Assembly: GCA_025201845.1 (NCBI GenBank)
Contig: MU603951.1
Span: 17,235 to 81,234 of the forward strand
Reading direction: 5' to 3'
Source: Martensiomyces pterosporus
Lineage: Eukaryota; Kickxellomycota; Kickxellomycetes; Kickxellales; Kickxellaceae
Length of the DNA: 64,000 nt
Positions 1 to 10,100 of the stretch are shown here, piece after piece. Numbering within the stretch: the stretch's first letter is position 1; each line of letters opens with the position of its first letter. Below the pieces are notes generated by a model. That model made no database searches and was not told the DNA's origin. It saw only the letters and a list, made by a program, of their open reading frames with translations. The translations under genes were made by a program, and so were the position numbers.

Positions 1-138
1 TCAGCGGCAGGCGGCTATGGCTCGTCGGCAGCAGGTGGCTATGGCTCTTCAGCGGCAGGCGGCTATGGCTCGTCGGCAGCAGGTGGCTATGGCTCGTCGG
101 CAGCAGGTGGCTATGGCTCAGCAGGTGGCTATAGCTCA
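1..138 (+). repeat. 24 bp coding tandem repeat (SSAAGGYG units)
   Basis: One partial, four complete and one shortened copy of a 24 bp unit lie in frame. Units alternate between a tcagcggcaggcggctat and a tcggcagcaggtggctat version, which suggests that expansion included a 48 bp dimer. The array runs off the left edge. Confidence 0.85.
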
Positions 139-489
139 ACAGGTGGTTGCGAGAGTGAGCCAACCATTACCCTGACCGTCGGCCCATGCGAGTCTAGCAG
201 TGGAAAGAAGAAGAGCAAGAAGAGCAAGAAGAACAAGAAGAGCTCATCTGACGAGTGCTGCTCAAGCGAGCCCGAACCGTGCACCACCTCCTCTTCTTGC
301 GACAATGACAGCGGAAAGAAGAAGAGCAAGAAGAGCAAGAAGGGGCATAAGGGCATGATGGGATCTGGCTCGGATAGCGGAGAGTGCGGCTGCGAACCCA
401 AGGTGTACACCACGCATGTCTACACCGAGGCCACATCGATCGTAAACACCGGTGGTGGCTACGTCTGCGCCTCGTCATCCTCTTGCTGA
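1..489 (+). CDS. Gly/Tyr-rich repeat protein with Lys-rich and Cys-rich tail (5' partial)
   Basis: Frame 1 is open from the window edge to TGA at 487-489, giving 162 residues, so the N-terminus lies outside the window. The first 45 or so residues are tandem copies of an eight-residue unit SSAAGGYG, encoded by a 24 bp DNA repeat in two alternating codon versions. Two lysine-rich blocks of the KKKSKKSKK type follow, separated by short Cys/Ser-rich segments with a CC pair. The C-terminus carries a Val-Tyr-Thr stretch and ends in SSSSC. I do not recognise a family. The Gly-Tyr repeats together with scattered cysteines would suit a secreted or cell-surface structural protein, but no signal peptide can be judged from this fragment. 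Coding status rests on repeat-unit conservation at the amino-acid level and a clean frame. Confidence 0.6.
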   Translation, partial: SAAGGYGSSAAGGYGSSAAGGYGSSAAGGYGSSAAGGYGSAGGYSSTGGCESEPTITLTVGPCESSSGKKKSKKSKKNKKSSSDECCSSEPEPCTTSSSCDNDSGKKKSKKSKKGHKGMMGSGSDSGECGCEPKVYTTHVYTEATSIVNTGGGYVCASSSSC

Positions 490-1009
490 AGCACAAGCGG
501 TGACAGGCAGCTTGGTGGCGGCTTGCATCGCGCAGAATGCAACAGCTAGCGACCAAAACTGCCAAAGCCCCACACTGCTTACCCGATACGTTTGGCTGAT
601 GCCTGCCACACTACAAGCAATATTAACCCAGCAGCACGCTTCGTCCCTAGCAGCAAGATACTCGCAGCGCCCAACTTTCCTAGCCTTTTCGACTTTCCAC
701 TATCCTACATCTTCCGTGTTATGCCCTAGCCCAATTCTCCAATGCGGCTCCTCGCCATCTGCTGGCTCTCGCAGAGATCAAAAGGACCGTCGAGCCCTTA
801 TACTTTTTTGGCTCACCTCGTCGGCAACAATAAACCACATAATCCATTCAACTGACAGCAGTGCAAAGCGAGTGTCTGAAAGAAGAAAGCAAGGAAAGCA
901 CCAGCCCAAAGTGAGCTGCAGCAGAGATCTTCAGGATCGGGTGGTCCAAGGAGCGTGAGTGCAGGAGTGGCACGCCATGTGGTCTCGCACATGCCCACAC
1001 GCGGGGCGC
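490..1009. other. Intergenic spacer, no gene seen
   Basis: This stretch separates the stop of the Gly/Tyr-rich gene from the convergent 3' end of the ankyrin gene. Short open frames exist on both strands, but none shows a recognisable motif. Confidence 0.5.
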
Positions 1010-1691
1010 CTAGTCGCTAGAGTAGTCGTCGCCGTCGCTGTCCTCTGCCTGTTCATGCGGCATGTTGAACGCCAGGGTTGCCTGCAGAAGCACACGCCGG
1101 AGTGCAGGATGCTCCTTATCAGTCAGGTCCATTGGGCGCTGTTTTAAGCGGTTGACGATGCGCGGATCTGCGCCCGCAGAGACAAGCAGCTTTGTGATCT
1201 CAAGGGCCTCATCGGGGTCGCCGTGGAGTGCAGCAGCCTTGTGCAGCGGCGTGTCCTGCTCCATCCTGTTTTTGATGTTCGGGCTAATGCCCGGCACTCT
1301 GACCAAGAGCTGGACGCAGTCGACCGATCCGGTCTGTGCAGCATAGTGGAGCGGCGTGTTGCCAACGCCATCGCAGCAATTCACATCCACGGATTTCGGG
1401 TCCCTTAGAATCTCCTGAACCAAGCCTGACTGGTCCTGCTTGCATGCAGCAAGAAGCTGCTCATCTACAACAGAGGCAGAGGAGTGGAAGGGGCAGAAGA
1501 AGCCCTCGCTGTAGAATTAGAAGGGCACGCAGCGGTGGATGCAATGGAGACAGCGCTCGCAATTCAAAAGAGCAGGGCTTGCCAATCTGCCACCAAGCAC
1601 CTGCCCGCCTGGGCAGCCAGCCAGCCAGAAAGCGGGTGGCAGCTGTGCGAACAAGTGCGTGCTTACTGTTTGAGGCGCCCTCGTCGCTCAT
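1010..1691 (-). CDS. Small ankyrin-repeat protein (two exons)
   Basis: The model is complement(join(1010..1464,1667..1691)), 159 residues. Exon 1 encodes MSDEGASN plus one base, followed by a GTAAGC donor. The 202 bp intron ends in TTGTAG, and the frame continues as NEQLLAACKQDQSGLV. Two clear ankyrin repeats follow, with TPLHYAAQTG and TPLHKAAALH signatures at about residues 45-110, then an acidic tail EDSDGDDYSSD. Length and layout (short N-cap, a few ankyrin repeats, acidic tail) resemble small fungal ankyrin proteins such as Yar1, the chaperone of ribosomal protein Rps3. That identity is only a suggestion. The first exon is inferred from splice signals and the uninterrupted frame. Without it, no ATG begins the conserved ankyrin frame. 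Confidence 0.75.
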
Positions 1692-1975
1692 GCTGTCCCA
1701 GTGGTGATACAGTGTATGAAGAGATACAGGAAGGCAAAGGAAGGAACAAATGTATGATGCAGAAGTAGGAAAACGGTGAATTGAAAGAGAAGCAAGAGCG
1801 CGGAGAGGATGCACAGAGGGGGGTGCTCTGCAGGTCCGTGTGTGCTTTGTGCGGAGCTGAGGCGCCGCAATGAGCTTCGTTTATTCTTCAGCACATGCAT
1901 TAATGCCTGCTGCCAAGCTAGCGTAGCGCCAAACCCGGTCTCCACGTGTCAAAACATCTATTGGCTGGCCAGCCC

Positions 1976-3436
1976 TTACAGCATGGCATTCTTGACAATA
2001 TAGTTCTTGATGGCTGGGGTTTGGTCGAGGCTGTTCATAAGCATGGAGCGTGCCTTCACGGCTGGGCTAGCACTCGCGCCAAACGTGTGCCAGATCTTGT
2101 CGATAATTCCTTGCATGGCCAAATTGCGCACGTAGCGCTGCCTGCTGTACCTCTTGAGCACTGACAGCGCTCCAATGTCCTCGCCTGAGGCAGCAGCCTG
2201 CTCGAGGATGGATGCAAAGGCCTGGATGTCCTCGAGCCCCATGTTGAGGCCCTGTCCAGCAAGAGGGTGCACAACGTGGCCTGCATCTCCGACCAGAGCC
2301 ACTCGCTCGCCAACCAAGCGATCCACAATGCACATGCGCAGCGGGAACGACATGCGAGACTTTGGCGATATAGCTACCACGGTGGGAGGGAGCTGGTGCT
2401 CCATGTCGCCGCTGTTTCTAGCAAACACGTCCAGCCGCCACTGCGTCTCTGCCTTGATCTGGCTCTCAGAGGCGCCCTCGCGAATCATGCCGTAAAGCTG
2501 CTCCATTTCAGCTACAGAGAGGCGGAACGCCGCATTGACAAGACTGGCGAATGCGCCCTCGGGAACAAGCTTCAGCAGCTGTATATGGTCCGAAGTGAGC
2601 GACCAAACCAGGTTGGCAAATCCGCCGGGGAATGGCAGCACAGCAATGGGGCCGGTTGGCAGGAAGCGCTGGAAGGCTGTGCGGTTGAGCTGGTCCAAGC
2701 AGAGTGTCGTGACAAGGCCATACTGGTCATAGCTGCTGCCGTATGTGTCGATACCAGCATACCTGCGCACGCAGCTGTTCGCGCCATCGGTGCCGACCAG
2801 GAGCCTTGCTTGCAGCCTGCGCTTGTTTGACAGCGTCACTGTTGGCCAGTCCAAGCCGCTGTCGCTGTCCAGCCTGCCCTCTATCTTTGTTACTTTGGCC
2901 TTTTCAATCACATCCACGCCCTTGCCGTGCTTGTGGACGAACTTGAGCAGGCCGCTGACAAGGTTCTTCGTCTCGACCATGTAGGCTGCAGTAGTGTCCG
3001 TTGACGGAGAGGTCAGCTCGATGGTTCCCCCGCCCTGGGCATCCATGACAACTGCTCGGTCATAGGGCTGGATACGGTCTGCATAACACATGCCCCAGGA
3101 GCCAAGGCTCTCAAGGTACTGCTTGTTGCTCGCCGTAATCTGGAGGGTGCGGTTTAGATATGTGTCTGCCGGCGGCTCCCACTTCATGGTGTCCCCCAGC
3201 TTCCCTGGGTCAACAAGCGCAATGCGGGCGCCGTCAAGTGCCTCCATGGCGCCTAGAACACCAGCCAGTGCACACCCCGACGGACCGCCCCCTACAATCA
3301 CCACGTCGTACTTTTCAGTTGGAATGGCCTCTGCCTTTGAATTTGGGGTCATTGCAGCAAAGGATCTTGCCGGGGTGCTGGCAAACACCCGTGAGCGCCT
3401 TGCACATGAGGAGGCTGCGAATCGTATTGCGTGCAT
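1976..3436 (-). CDS. COQ6: Ubiquinone biosynthesis FAD monooxygenase, COQ6
   Basis: This single exon encodes 486 residues, a typical length for mitochondrial Coq6, the flavoprotein hydroxylase that acts on the C5 position of the coenzyme Q ring precursor at the matrix side of the inner membrane. The N-terminus is rich in Arg, Ser and Ala with no acidic residue for the first 34 positions, as expected of a mitochondrial presequence. A Rossmann dinucleotide-binding motif VVIVGGGPSGCALAG begins near residue 45. The second FAD contact, ALVGDAGHVVHPLAGQGLN, lies in the C-terminal third and is diagnostic for the UbiH/Coq6 class of aromatic hydroxylases. The frame opens with an ATG directly before the presequence. 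The gene is tandem with ISWI, whose stop codon is 226 bp upstream. Confidence 0.93.
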   Translation of the reverse strand: MHAIRFAASSCARRSRVFASTPARSFAAMTPNSKAEAIPTEKYDVVIVGGGPSGCALAGVLGAMEALDGARIALVDPGKLGDTMKWEPPADTYLNRTLQITASNKQYLESLGSWGMCYADRIQPYDRAVVMDAQGGGTIELTSPSTDTTAAYMVETKNLVSGLLKFVHKHGKGVDVIEKAKVTKIEGRLDSDSGLDWPTVTLSNKRRLQARLLVGTDGANSCVRRYAGIDTYGSSYDQYGLVTTLCLDQLNRTAFQRFLPTGPIAVLPFPGGFANLVWSLTSDHIQLLKLVPEGAFASLVNAAFRLSVAEMEQLYGMIREGASESQIKAETQWRLDVFARNSGDMEHQLPPTVVAISPKSRMSFPLRMCIVDRLVGERVALVGDAGHVVHPLAGQGLNMGLEDIQAFASILEQAAASGEDIGALSVLKRYSRQRYVRNLAMQGIIDKIWHTFGASASPAVKARSMLMNSLDQTPAIKNYIVKNAML

Positions 3437-3662
3437 CCGGACAAGCTAAACAGTAGTAGTACTGGCAATAGTAATAGCTGCAAGCGCGAGGGAAGCCAAA
3501 GGAGAAAGAGCCGAGACCTTCAAAAACAAAACACAAAAAACGCGTGCGCAAACACCAGGAAGAGAAAGGAGCAAAGCGGAGGTGGCGAGGTGTCCAGCCT
3601 CCCTCGCTCAAATGGCCGGCAATCACTTGCTGGGAGGTCGAGTAAAGCGGCCGTGGCCTCGT

Positions 3663-6600
3663 TCACTCCTCGTCGTCATCGGCCTTGCCATTGCTGGCAC
3701 TGCCGTTGCGGCCTGGCTTGGTGCTGTGTGCCTCCTTCTGCAGCAGACCAATAAGCGTTTGGCAGCGCCGCTGTATCTCTTGCGTGTTGCGGCTTTTGAT
3801 GAACCAGTCAAAGCGGAACAGCGGGCTCAGACGCAGCTCCTGGCGGATCTTCTCGTACACATCCTCGCTGCCAACGCCCATGCGGGCAAGGTGAACCAGC
3901 ATAAAGCGGTCCTCATCCTCCGTGTACACACGCCCCTTGGCAGTGGAGCCGCCAGAGCTGTACGGAATGCGGAGGTGGCGGAGGGGGTCTTGTTTGCACT
4001 CGTCCATCTTGCTGTCAAGCAGGTGCTGGATCTCGCTGCGTCGCGCGCGCTTCTGCTCGCCCTTTGATATCTGGGCAGTCAGGCGGTCCGCCTCGGGCAG
4101 CTCCTTGTAGCGCTTCCAGAACACCTTTGCGTAGGCCTCCACCTCCTCGGGCGTCTTGCCCTCGACGTCCGCTTTGACCAGATTCATGTTGCTGCGCCCG
4201 TGGCTCTCAAGCGCACGCATGAAGCTGTAAAAGTCCCGGCGGTTCCAGTTTCCGAATCCCTGCTCGATGAGCTGGTCCTTCTCCTTTATCTCGTCCTCCG
4301 TCAAGGGCTCGGCCGCGTCAATCTTCTCCTGCTCCGCCTGGCGCGCGTCCTCGCTCTGCCCGTCGCCAGACGACTCGTCCTCGTTTTCGCTGACCCCGGG
4401 CTTTGGCACCTTGTACCCGATCGATCGGCGGTAGGCTAGCAGCTCCTTGTCGAGAAGCTCGTGGAGCCTCGGCGGGTAGAACTGGAAGTCCTGGATGTGC
4501 ATCTGCTTGGGCGGCCTTGGAGCGCGCTGAGCGCTGCTCGACCTGGAGCTCTGGCGCAAGGCCTCGCGGTAGTAGTCGTCCACAGCGTAGTTGACCTTGC
4601 GCTCGCGCTTTGCAGGCTGGATCCACAGCTGCCCGATGTCGGCTGCTTGACGCTTGCGCGCATAGTCCTCGCCCTCCCACTGCGTGGTCGACGTGCTCTC
4701 GTTGGCAAATCTGTTGAGATCGTCCAGCCCCATGTCAGCGTACTTGCTCTGCAGCTCGTGTGTGCGGGTTTCGCCCTGGCGCAGTATCTCGTCGATATCG
4801 ACGTCGGCATCCGCATCGCCGCCAGCCTCCGACGGGGCAGGCGTTCCCTCGGTGCTTGCAGCACGAGACGCCGTGGCACTGGCCTTGCCGCTGGAGCGGT
4901 CCCCGTGCGCAGCACCGCCTGGATTCTTGAATATGTCCTCGGCACCGAACTGGACCATGTCAAGCAGCTGCTCCCGCGACGCACCCTTCGTGGGCTGGGC
5001 AAGCCTTCCTTGCTGAATGACAAGCTGGTCGAGCCTGAGCTTTTGCATCGCCTTTTCCAGGACCTTTTCCTCGACACTGTTCTCCGTAATGAACCGGTAT
5101 ACATATACCTGCTTAGTCTGGCCAATGCGATGGGCACGGTCCATGGCCTGAAGGTCGGCCTGCGGGTTCCAGTCGCTGTCGAAAATGCACACCGTATCAG
5201 CAGCAGTAAGGGTGATGCCCAGGCCACCAGCACGCGTGGTGAGGAGGAAAATGAACTTTTCGCTGTCAGGGCGACTGAACTCCTTGATCGACTCCACGCG
5301 GTCCTCGTGGTCAGTTGAGCCATCAAGTCTGCAGTACTTGTAGTCGCGGAACATGCAGTAGTCCTCAAGAATGTCCAGAACACGGCTCATCTGGCTGAAG
5401 ATCAGAACACGCGATCCTTGCGCCTTGACCCTCTTCAGAAGCTTGTCCAGAACAGCCATCTTGCCTGCGTTATAAACCAGGTGCTCGTCTGTAGTATAGG
5501 GCGGTCCAGGCTCGGCGCCATCAAAGAGATAGGGGTGGTTGCAGCACTTGCGCAGCTGCATAACAATGTTCAGCAGCCTAGTCTTTCCCTCTTTCTTGCC
5601 GACTGCCCCATTGATGGCCGCAATGTCGCGCTCGAGGATTCGGCGATACCACGTGCGCTGCATAGGGGTGAGGCCAACATACAGGTTGATCTCCTTCTTG
5701 GGCAGCAGCGAGTGCTCGACGTCGCTCTTGATGCGGCGCAGCAAGAACGGCTGAAGCACCTTGTGAAGCTGCTGGACCACCTGCTCCTGATCGCCATCGC
5801 CCTTTTGGAACCACTCGTCAAACACATCCGACGAGCCAAAGACGTCTGGAAGCAAAAAGTTCAGCAGCGCCCAGAGCTCATGGAGGTTGTTCTGCAGCGG
5901 CGTGCCTGTAATGAGCAGCCGGCGCTGCGACGAAAATATGCGAACAAGCCGGGAGAGCATGGAGCTTTCGTTCTTCAGGCGATGCGCTTCGTCGATGATG
6001 ATGTACTCCCACCCAATCTTGCGCAGCTCGCCCTTGCAAATGAGACACATCTCGTACGTGGTAATGCAGCAGTTGAACTTGTTCGGGCGAAGCTGGGCCT
6101 CAAAGATCTCCGCACGCGCATGCTTGTCGCCGTGCAGCAAAAACACATCCAGGTCAGGAACCCAGCGGTTAAACTCGGCCTTCCAGTTGTGCAAGGTCGA
6201 CTTTGGCACCACGATCAGGTGCGGACCACGCGTGTCGCGAAAGTGCTTGAGGTAGCCGATGAATGAGATGACCTGGAGCGTTTTCCCCAGGCCCATCTCG
6301 TCTGCCAGGATCCCATTAATGCCGTTCTCGAACAAGGATATCATCCAGTTCAGGCCGCGCAGCTGATAGTCGCGCATCGTGCCTCCAGTCACATAGGCTG
6401 GCGACTCTGTAAACGTCTGCTGCGAGTCCACAAGCCCCGGGGACTCCTCGCGCATAAGCTCTGCATCCTCTTCTTTTTCGGTCTTGCGGTGGCGGCGAGA
6501 TGCACCCTGGTCGCCGCTCTTACCATGCTTGCTCTCCAGCTGGCGCGTAATCTCAGCCTTAAGCCTCTCGTCCTTGATGAAATCTTGGATAAAATGGGAA

Positions 6601-6794
6601 AACACGTCTGTCTGGTTGAGCAGGAAGGCAAACCTCTTGACTTGCATGTCGTCCAAGGGCTTGGCTGGCTCTAGTGACAGCGGCGTGCTGTATCCGCTGG
6701 GAGGAATTGACTCTGACTCTTCGCTCGGTGCATCGACGCCAGGCGTGGGCACATGCACCGTACTGTCTGTGTTCGGAGCACCTTCAGCGGCCAT
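3663..6794 (-). CDS. ISW1/ISW2-like: ISWI-family chromatin-remodeling ATPase
   Basis: The frame is open to 7013, but I place the start at ATG 6794 (MAAEGAPNTD), giving 1043 residues. Upstream codons read as a non-conserved hydrophobic/basic leader. SNF2 helicase lobe 1 carries the nucleotide-binding motif ADEMGLGKT (Lys near 171) and DEAH near 269-271. Lobe 2 contains RAGGLGITLTAADTV and DRAHRIGQ. After a Ser/Ala linker come the HAND segment (VDDYYREALR, PPKQMHIQDFQFYPPRL), the SANT domain (FGNWNRRDFYSFMRALE) and the SLIDE domain ending near EIQRRCQTLIGLL. This order defines ISWI ATPases, which slide and space nucleosomes. Length matches Isw1, Isw2 and SNF2H. Sequence alone does not say whether it is the Isw1 or the Isw2 orthologue. 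Confidence 0.95.
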   Translation of the reverse strand: MAAEGAPNTDSTVHVPTPGVDAPSEESESIPPSGYSTPLSLEPAKPLDDMQVKRFAFLLNQTDVFSHFIQDFIKDERLKAEITRQLESKHGKSGDQGASRRHRKTEKEEDAELMREESPGLVDSQQTFTESPAYVTGGTMRDYQLRGLNWMISLFENGINGILADEMGLGKTLQVISFIGYLKHFRDTRGPHLIVVPKSTLHNWKAEFNRWVPDLDVFLLHGDKHARAEIFEAQLRPNKFNCCITTYEMCLICKGELRKIGWEYIIIDEAHRLKNESSMLSRLVRIFSSQRRLLITGTPLQNNLHELWALLNFLLPDVFGSSDVFDEWFQKGDGDQEQVVQQLHKVLQPFLLRRIKSDVEHSLLPKKEINLYVGLTPMQRTWYRRILERDIAAINGAVGKKEGKTRLLNIVMQLRKCCNHPYLFDGAEPGPPYTTDEHLVYNAGKMAVLDKLLKRVKAQGSRVLIFSQMSRVLDILEDYCMFRDYKYCRLDGSTDHEDRVESIKEFSRPDSEKFIFLLTTRAGGLGITLTAADTVCIFDSDWNPQADLQAMDRAHRIGQTKQVYVYRFITENSVEEKVLEKAMQKLRLDQLVIQQGRLAQPTKGASREQLLDMVQFGAEDIFKNPGGAAHGDRSSGKASATASRAASTEGTPAPSEAGGDADADVDIDEILRQGETRTHELQSKYADMGLDDLNRFANESTSTTQWEGEDYARKRQAADIGQLWIQPAKRERKVNYAVDDYYREALRQSSRSSSAQRAPRPPKQMHIQDFQFYPPRLHELLDKELLAYRRSIGYKVPKPGVSENEDESSGDGQSEDARQAEQEKIDAAEPLTEDEIKEKDQLIEQGFGNWNRRDFYSFMRALESHGRSNMNLVKADVEGKTPEEVEAYAKVFWKRYKELPEADRLTAQISKGEQKRARRSEIQHLLDSKMDECKQDPLRHLRIPYSSGGSTAKGRVYTEDEDRFMLVHLARMGVGSEDVYEKIRQELRLSPLFRFDWFIKSRNTQEIQRRCQTLIGLLQKEAHSTKPGRNGSASNGKADDDEE

Positions 6795-7185
6795 TTCAGA
6801 AAGGAGACAGAGGCAAGTGAGCAAATGTAAAGGGACAGGAGTGGAGAAGTTTGTATTCGGGAGAGGGGGAAGATTGGATAAGAGAGGAGAGATACACAGA
6901 CACCACTGGCAAACGCGAAAATAAGCAAGATGCGTGCGACGCTTCTCGACTCGTGTGTGTTTTTTTTTGACGACATTGAGTCGGCAGCTGTTAGCCTGCG
7001 AGAGCCGAGCCACAGCTTGCGCTCAGAGAGCGGCTGCTTGGCTAGGCTGCGTCAATGCCAGCACCAGTACCAATACCAGCACCAGCTGCTGGTGGAGCAT
7101 GTGCTTTGCTTCGGAGCGGTGGGTTGATGAGGGAAAAAAAATGCAAAAGAAGAGCAGAACCAGGTCAGAGGAAATAAACAAGACG
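6795..7185. other. Spacer between ISWI start and RhoGEF stop
   Basis: This is presumably the promoter and leader of the minus-strand ISWI gene plus the 3' untranslated region of the RhoGEF gene. The ISWI frame has no stop until past 7013, so a longer N-terminus is formally possible. It looks non-conserved. A short run of imperfect CCAGTACCAATACCAG repeats lies near 7054-7085. Confidence 0.5.
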
Positions 7186-10100
7186 CTAAAGTGGGTGAAG
7201 ACTAAGTACATCGCTGCTCGAGGCATCCGTCGACGAAATGTCTGCCGCGATATCCGGCTCGCTGCGGCTGAGCTTGAACATGTGTTTTGTGGCTGTGTCC
7301 CTGAGTGCCTTCACAAACTGTTTGCGGGCGGCCGAGGTTGCATGCTGCATAACAAGCGTGAGCTGGACGGGCTTTGGTGGTGCAATGTCTGGCCCGTGGT
7401 GAGACATGCCCGGGATGCCGGCGAATTCGCCAGGAGCCTCAAGCGCTGGAGGCAGCGAGGGCATAGCTGGATCCGCCAGCATAGCGCCAGCACCGCTGCT
7501 GAGTGAGCCGGCAGAGAGTGCACTTGGTGATGGCCCTGGTTGTCCAGAGGCTGTTTTGGGGCGCTGCTGCTGCACCGATTGCTGCGTGCTGTCGATTGTC
7601 ACGTCAGCTGCAGTGTTTGAGGAGGACCGGTTAAACCACGATGGGCCACGCTCGGGCTGAGCTGGGGGAGGCACAGGGCTTGGGAACGTCGAGTGCGAGA
7701 GCCCAGATATGTGGTCGGGGATGCTGTCTCTTGAGCCTGCACGCAATATCCCCTTTCTGCTCTTGCGCTTCTTGCTGCCAGCATCATGCGCGCCAGGATC
7801 AGAAGCTGTGGCTCCATCCTGCATGTGGCCATTAGAGCTGAGGCTGCTGCCAGCGGTGCTGCCGCTGTGCGACTCACCACTGCCATTCGTATCAGACGCA
7901 CTTGGCTGCGAGTTCATTTGAGCATAGCCATGCGCACCAGCAGCCCTGTCTCTGGTAGGAGACTGCGGGCTGGCTGGCAGCGAGCGCCGGCCAGCAGACG
8001 AATCATCAGCCGCCCCAGATCCGCGGTTCAGCGAGAGAATAGTGATCAGCGTGTTTGTGCTTTCGTCAGAGTTCTGCACCTCGGCCTGGTCGAGAAACGC
8101 TGATCCGTAGTACGTCCACTCCACCACCGCATCGATTTGCCCGGCAGCATCCACCTTCGTCTGAGCAGGCGCCTGCGTCACAATCAGCATGTCGGAAAAG
8201 AGCAGGAGCCGCGTTGGTTGGCGAGAGATCAGCTCGCGCACGATGAACTCGGTGACAAACGATCGCGAGTCCGAGTGCGGCAGTGGCGGGCAGAGCTCGA
8301 TCGTCCTAAATATCTCAATCAAGCGGTGCATTTCCTCCTGCTTGCGGCGGCACTCGTTGACGATCGAGGCAAAATGGGTAACGTTTTTCACCGCGCGACA
8401 AAGCTCGATGTGGTCGCCATGGACTGCAGGCGTGTGCTTTAGTATGTTTTTCAGCAGAAGCGTGTACCTAGTGATTCGCTGGATCGGGAGCATGAGCAGG
8501 TCCTTCAGCGACTGGCGGTTGGTTCGCTTCTGCAGCATACATTCCTCATGGTACCGCAGATACGGCTTGTAATCTTGGAGCTGGTTCAGGCAGCTCACTG
8601 CTGTCCCGTAGTTGCGCACGTAAGCAATGAAATCATTCCAGTGCCTGTCGCCAGTCCGAAACAGCATGCCGATCCTCATCCCATCGTCGCTGTCGCTGTC
8701 AGAGAGGGAGGAGTTGCGCTCAAAGCTACCCAGGGCAAAATCCATCTCGCGGTAGAACTGGCTGGCATGCGAGTGGAGCGCTGCAATGCCAAAGAAAATA
8801 ACCCGCGCCGTCTGGTAGGGGATGATGGGCTTTGGCGAGTTTGCTGACGAGAACACCGGCTCCATCCACACCTAATTGCAATGTAGATACAGCATCGCAG
8901 GCCGGAACATCAGTAACACAGCCGAGTAAAGCACGCACTATCAAGCCGTCGAAATGCAGCACAGTAGCATGCATACCTTTTTGATGACAAACATGTTGTC
9001 GACAAAGTTCTTTTCCGTGATTACAAGCTCTCTTGCAGCATGCAGCCGCATAGCAGCAGGCGACTTTCTTGTCGTGGGCTGGGTTGCTGGGATGGGCAGT
9101 ATATCGCCAGCAGCCGGCTCGATCTGGTCGGAGGCACTGCTGTTCACTCTGCCTACGCTCTGCGTCTCAGCGGTGTCGGCAGCTTTTGCCGATGTCAACT
9201 CCACATCGGCAACCTCCCAAGAGCTGTGGGATTGCTGCTGGTAGTTTGACAGCTCGTCTGTGCTTGACAGGGCCCTCATAAACACACTGGATCGGCTCCA
9301 AACATACGTCGATGCGCGTCTAATGCCGACCGTAGCAAACTTTGAGCGCGTTCGCAGCGATCTGTTGCCGATAATGCCTGTCGACGAAGCACCTTCGTTG
9401 TCTTTCTCGCTAGACTCGACGCCTCCCTCGCAGCCACTCCTATTGGCAGCAGCGCCGGCCAGCCTTTCATTCGTTCCGGGGTCGCGCAGGCCGGAGGACC
9501 TATGATCCGCACGAATGCTAGCCGGTGGTGCAGACGATGGCATAAGCAGTGGAGAGCTACCACCCGAGGGACTGCAGCTGAAGTGCCGCTGCGAGCATTT
9601 GGTAGCAATTGTGAGTTCGCTGGTCCCTAAAGAGGCGTTCATTGCGCTGTAGTCGCGGCCAGACGACATCATCGTCAGGAATGCCTTTGCAGCCGAGATA
9701 GACGATGAGGGCCGAGCCTCAAGCGGTGGAGGCTCTGTTGCAGACACCAAAGGCTCCCTGCGTGCTGATCGCTCATAGAGCGATTTTGGGCGCGCATGTA
9801 CGGGCAAGCTGCTCTGCCCCCTCTTCCCCAACAAGCCCACACGCTCTGCAGTGGGCTGCGTACGAGCGGCGGGCTGCTGTCCTGCTTCAGTAAGCGGCTC
9901 GCGCAGGGCGTTGACATCGGAGGTCGGGCTGCTGTGGCGATGGCGGCGCAAAGGCAGTGCACATTGCTGCTCACCAGGAAGCGGTGGCAACGGTGGAGAC
10001 GAGGCTGGTGACAGCAGCGGCATCGGCAACAGCCCTGCGCTTGTGGGTGTTGGCGGCTGTGACTGCCTCTGCTGCTCCTGAGGTGGCGGTGGTAGCGGTT

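Noticed and set aside
1..138. CRISPR-like direct repeats
   Set aside because: Repeats are contiguous, without unique spacers, and encode a regular peptide in frame.
4461..6266. Two plus-strand frames of 282-285 codons
   Set aside because: Antisense to the ISWI helicase domain, no motif, different frames from each other.
6795..7013. Longer ISWI N-terminus from the upstream in-frame start
   Set aside because: The added 73 residues are hydrophobic/basic and unlike ISWI N-termini. ATG 6794 gives the usual length.
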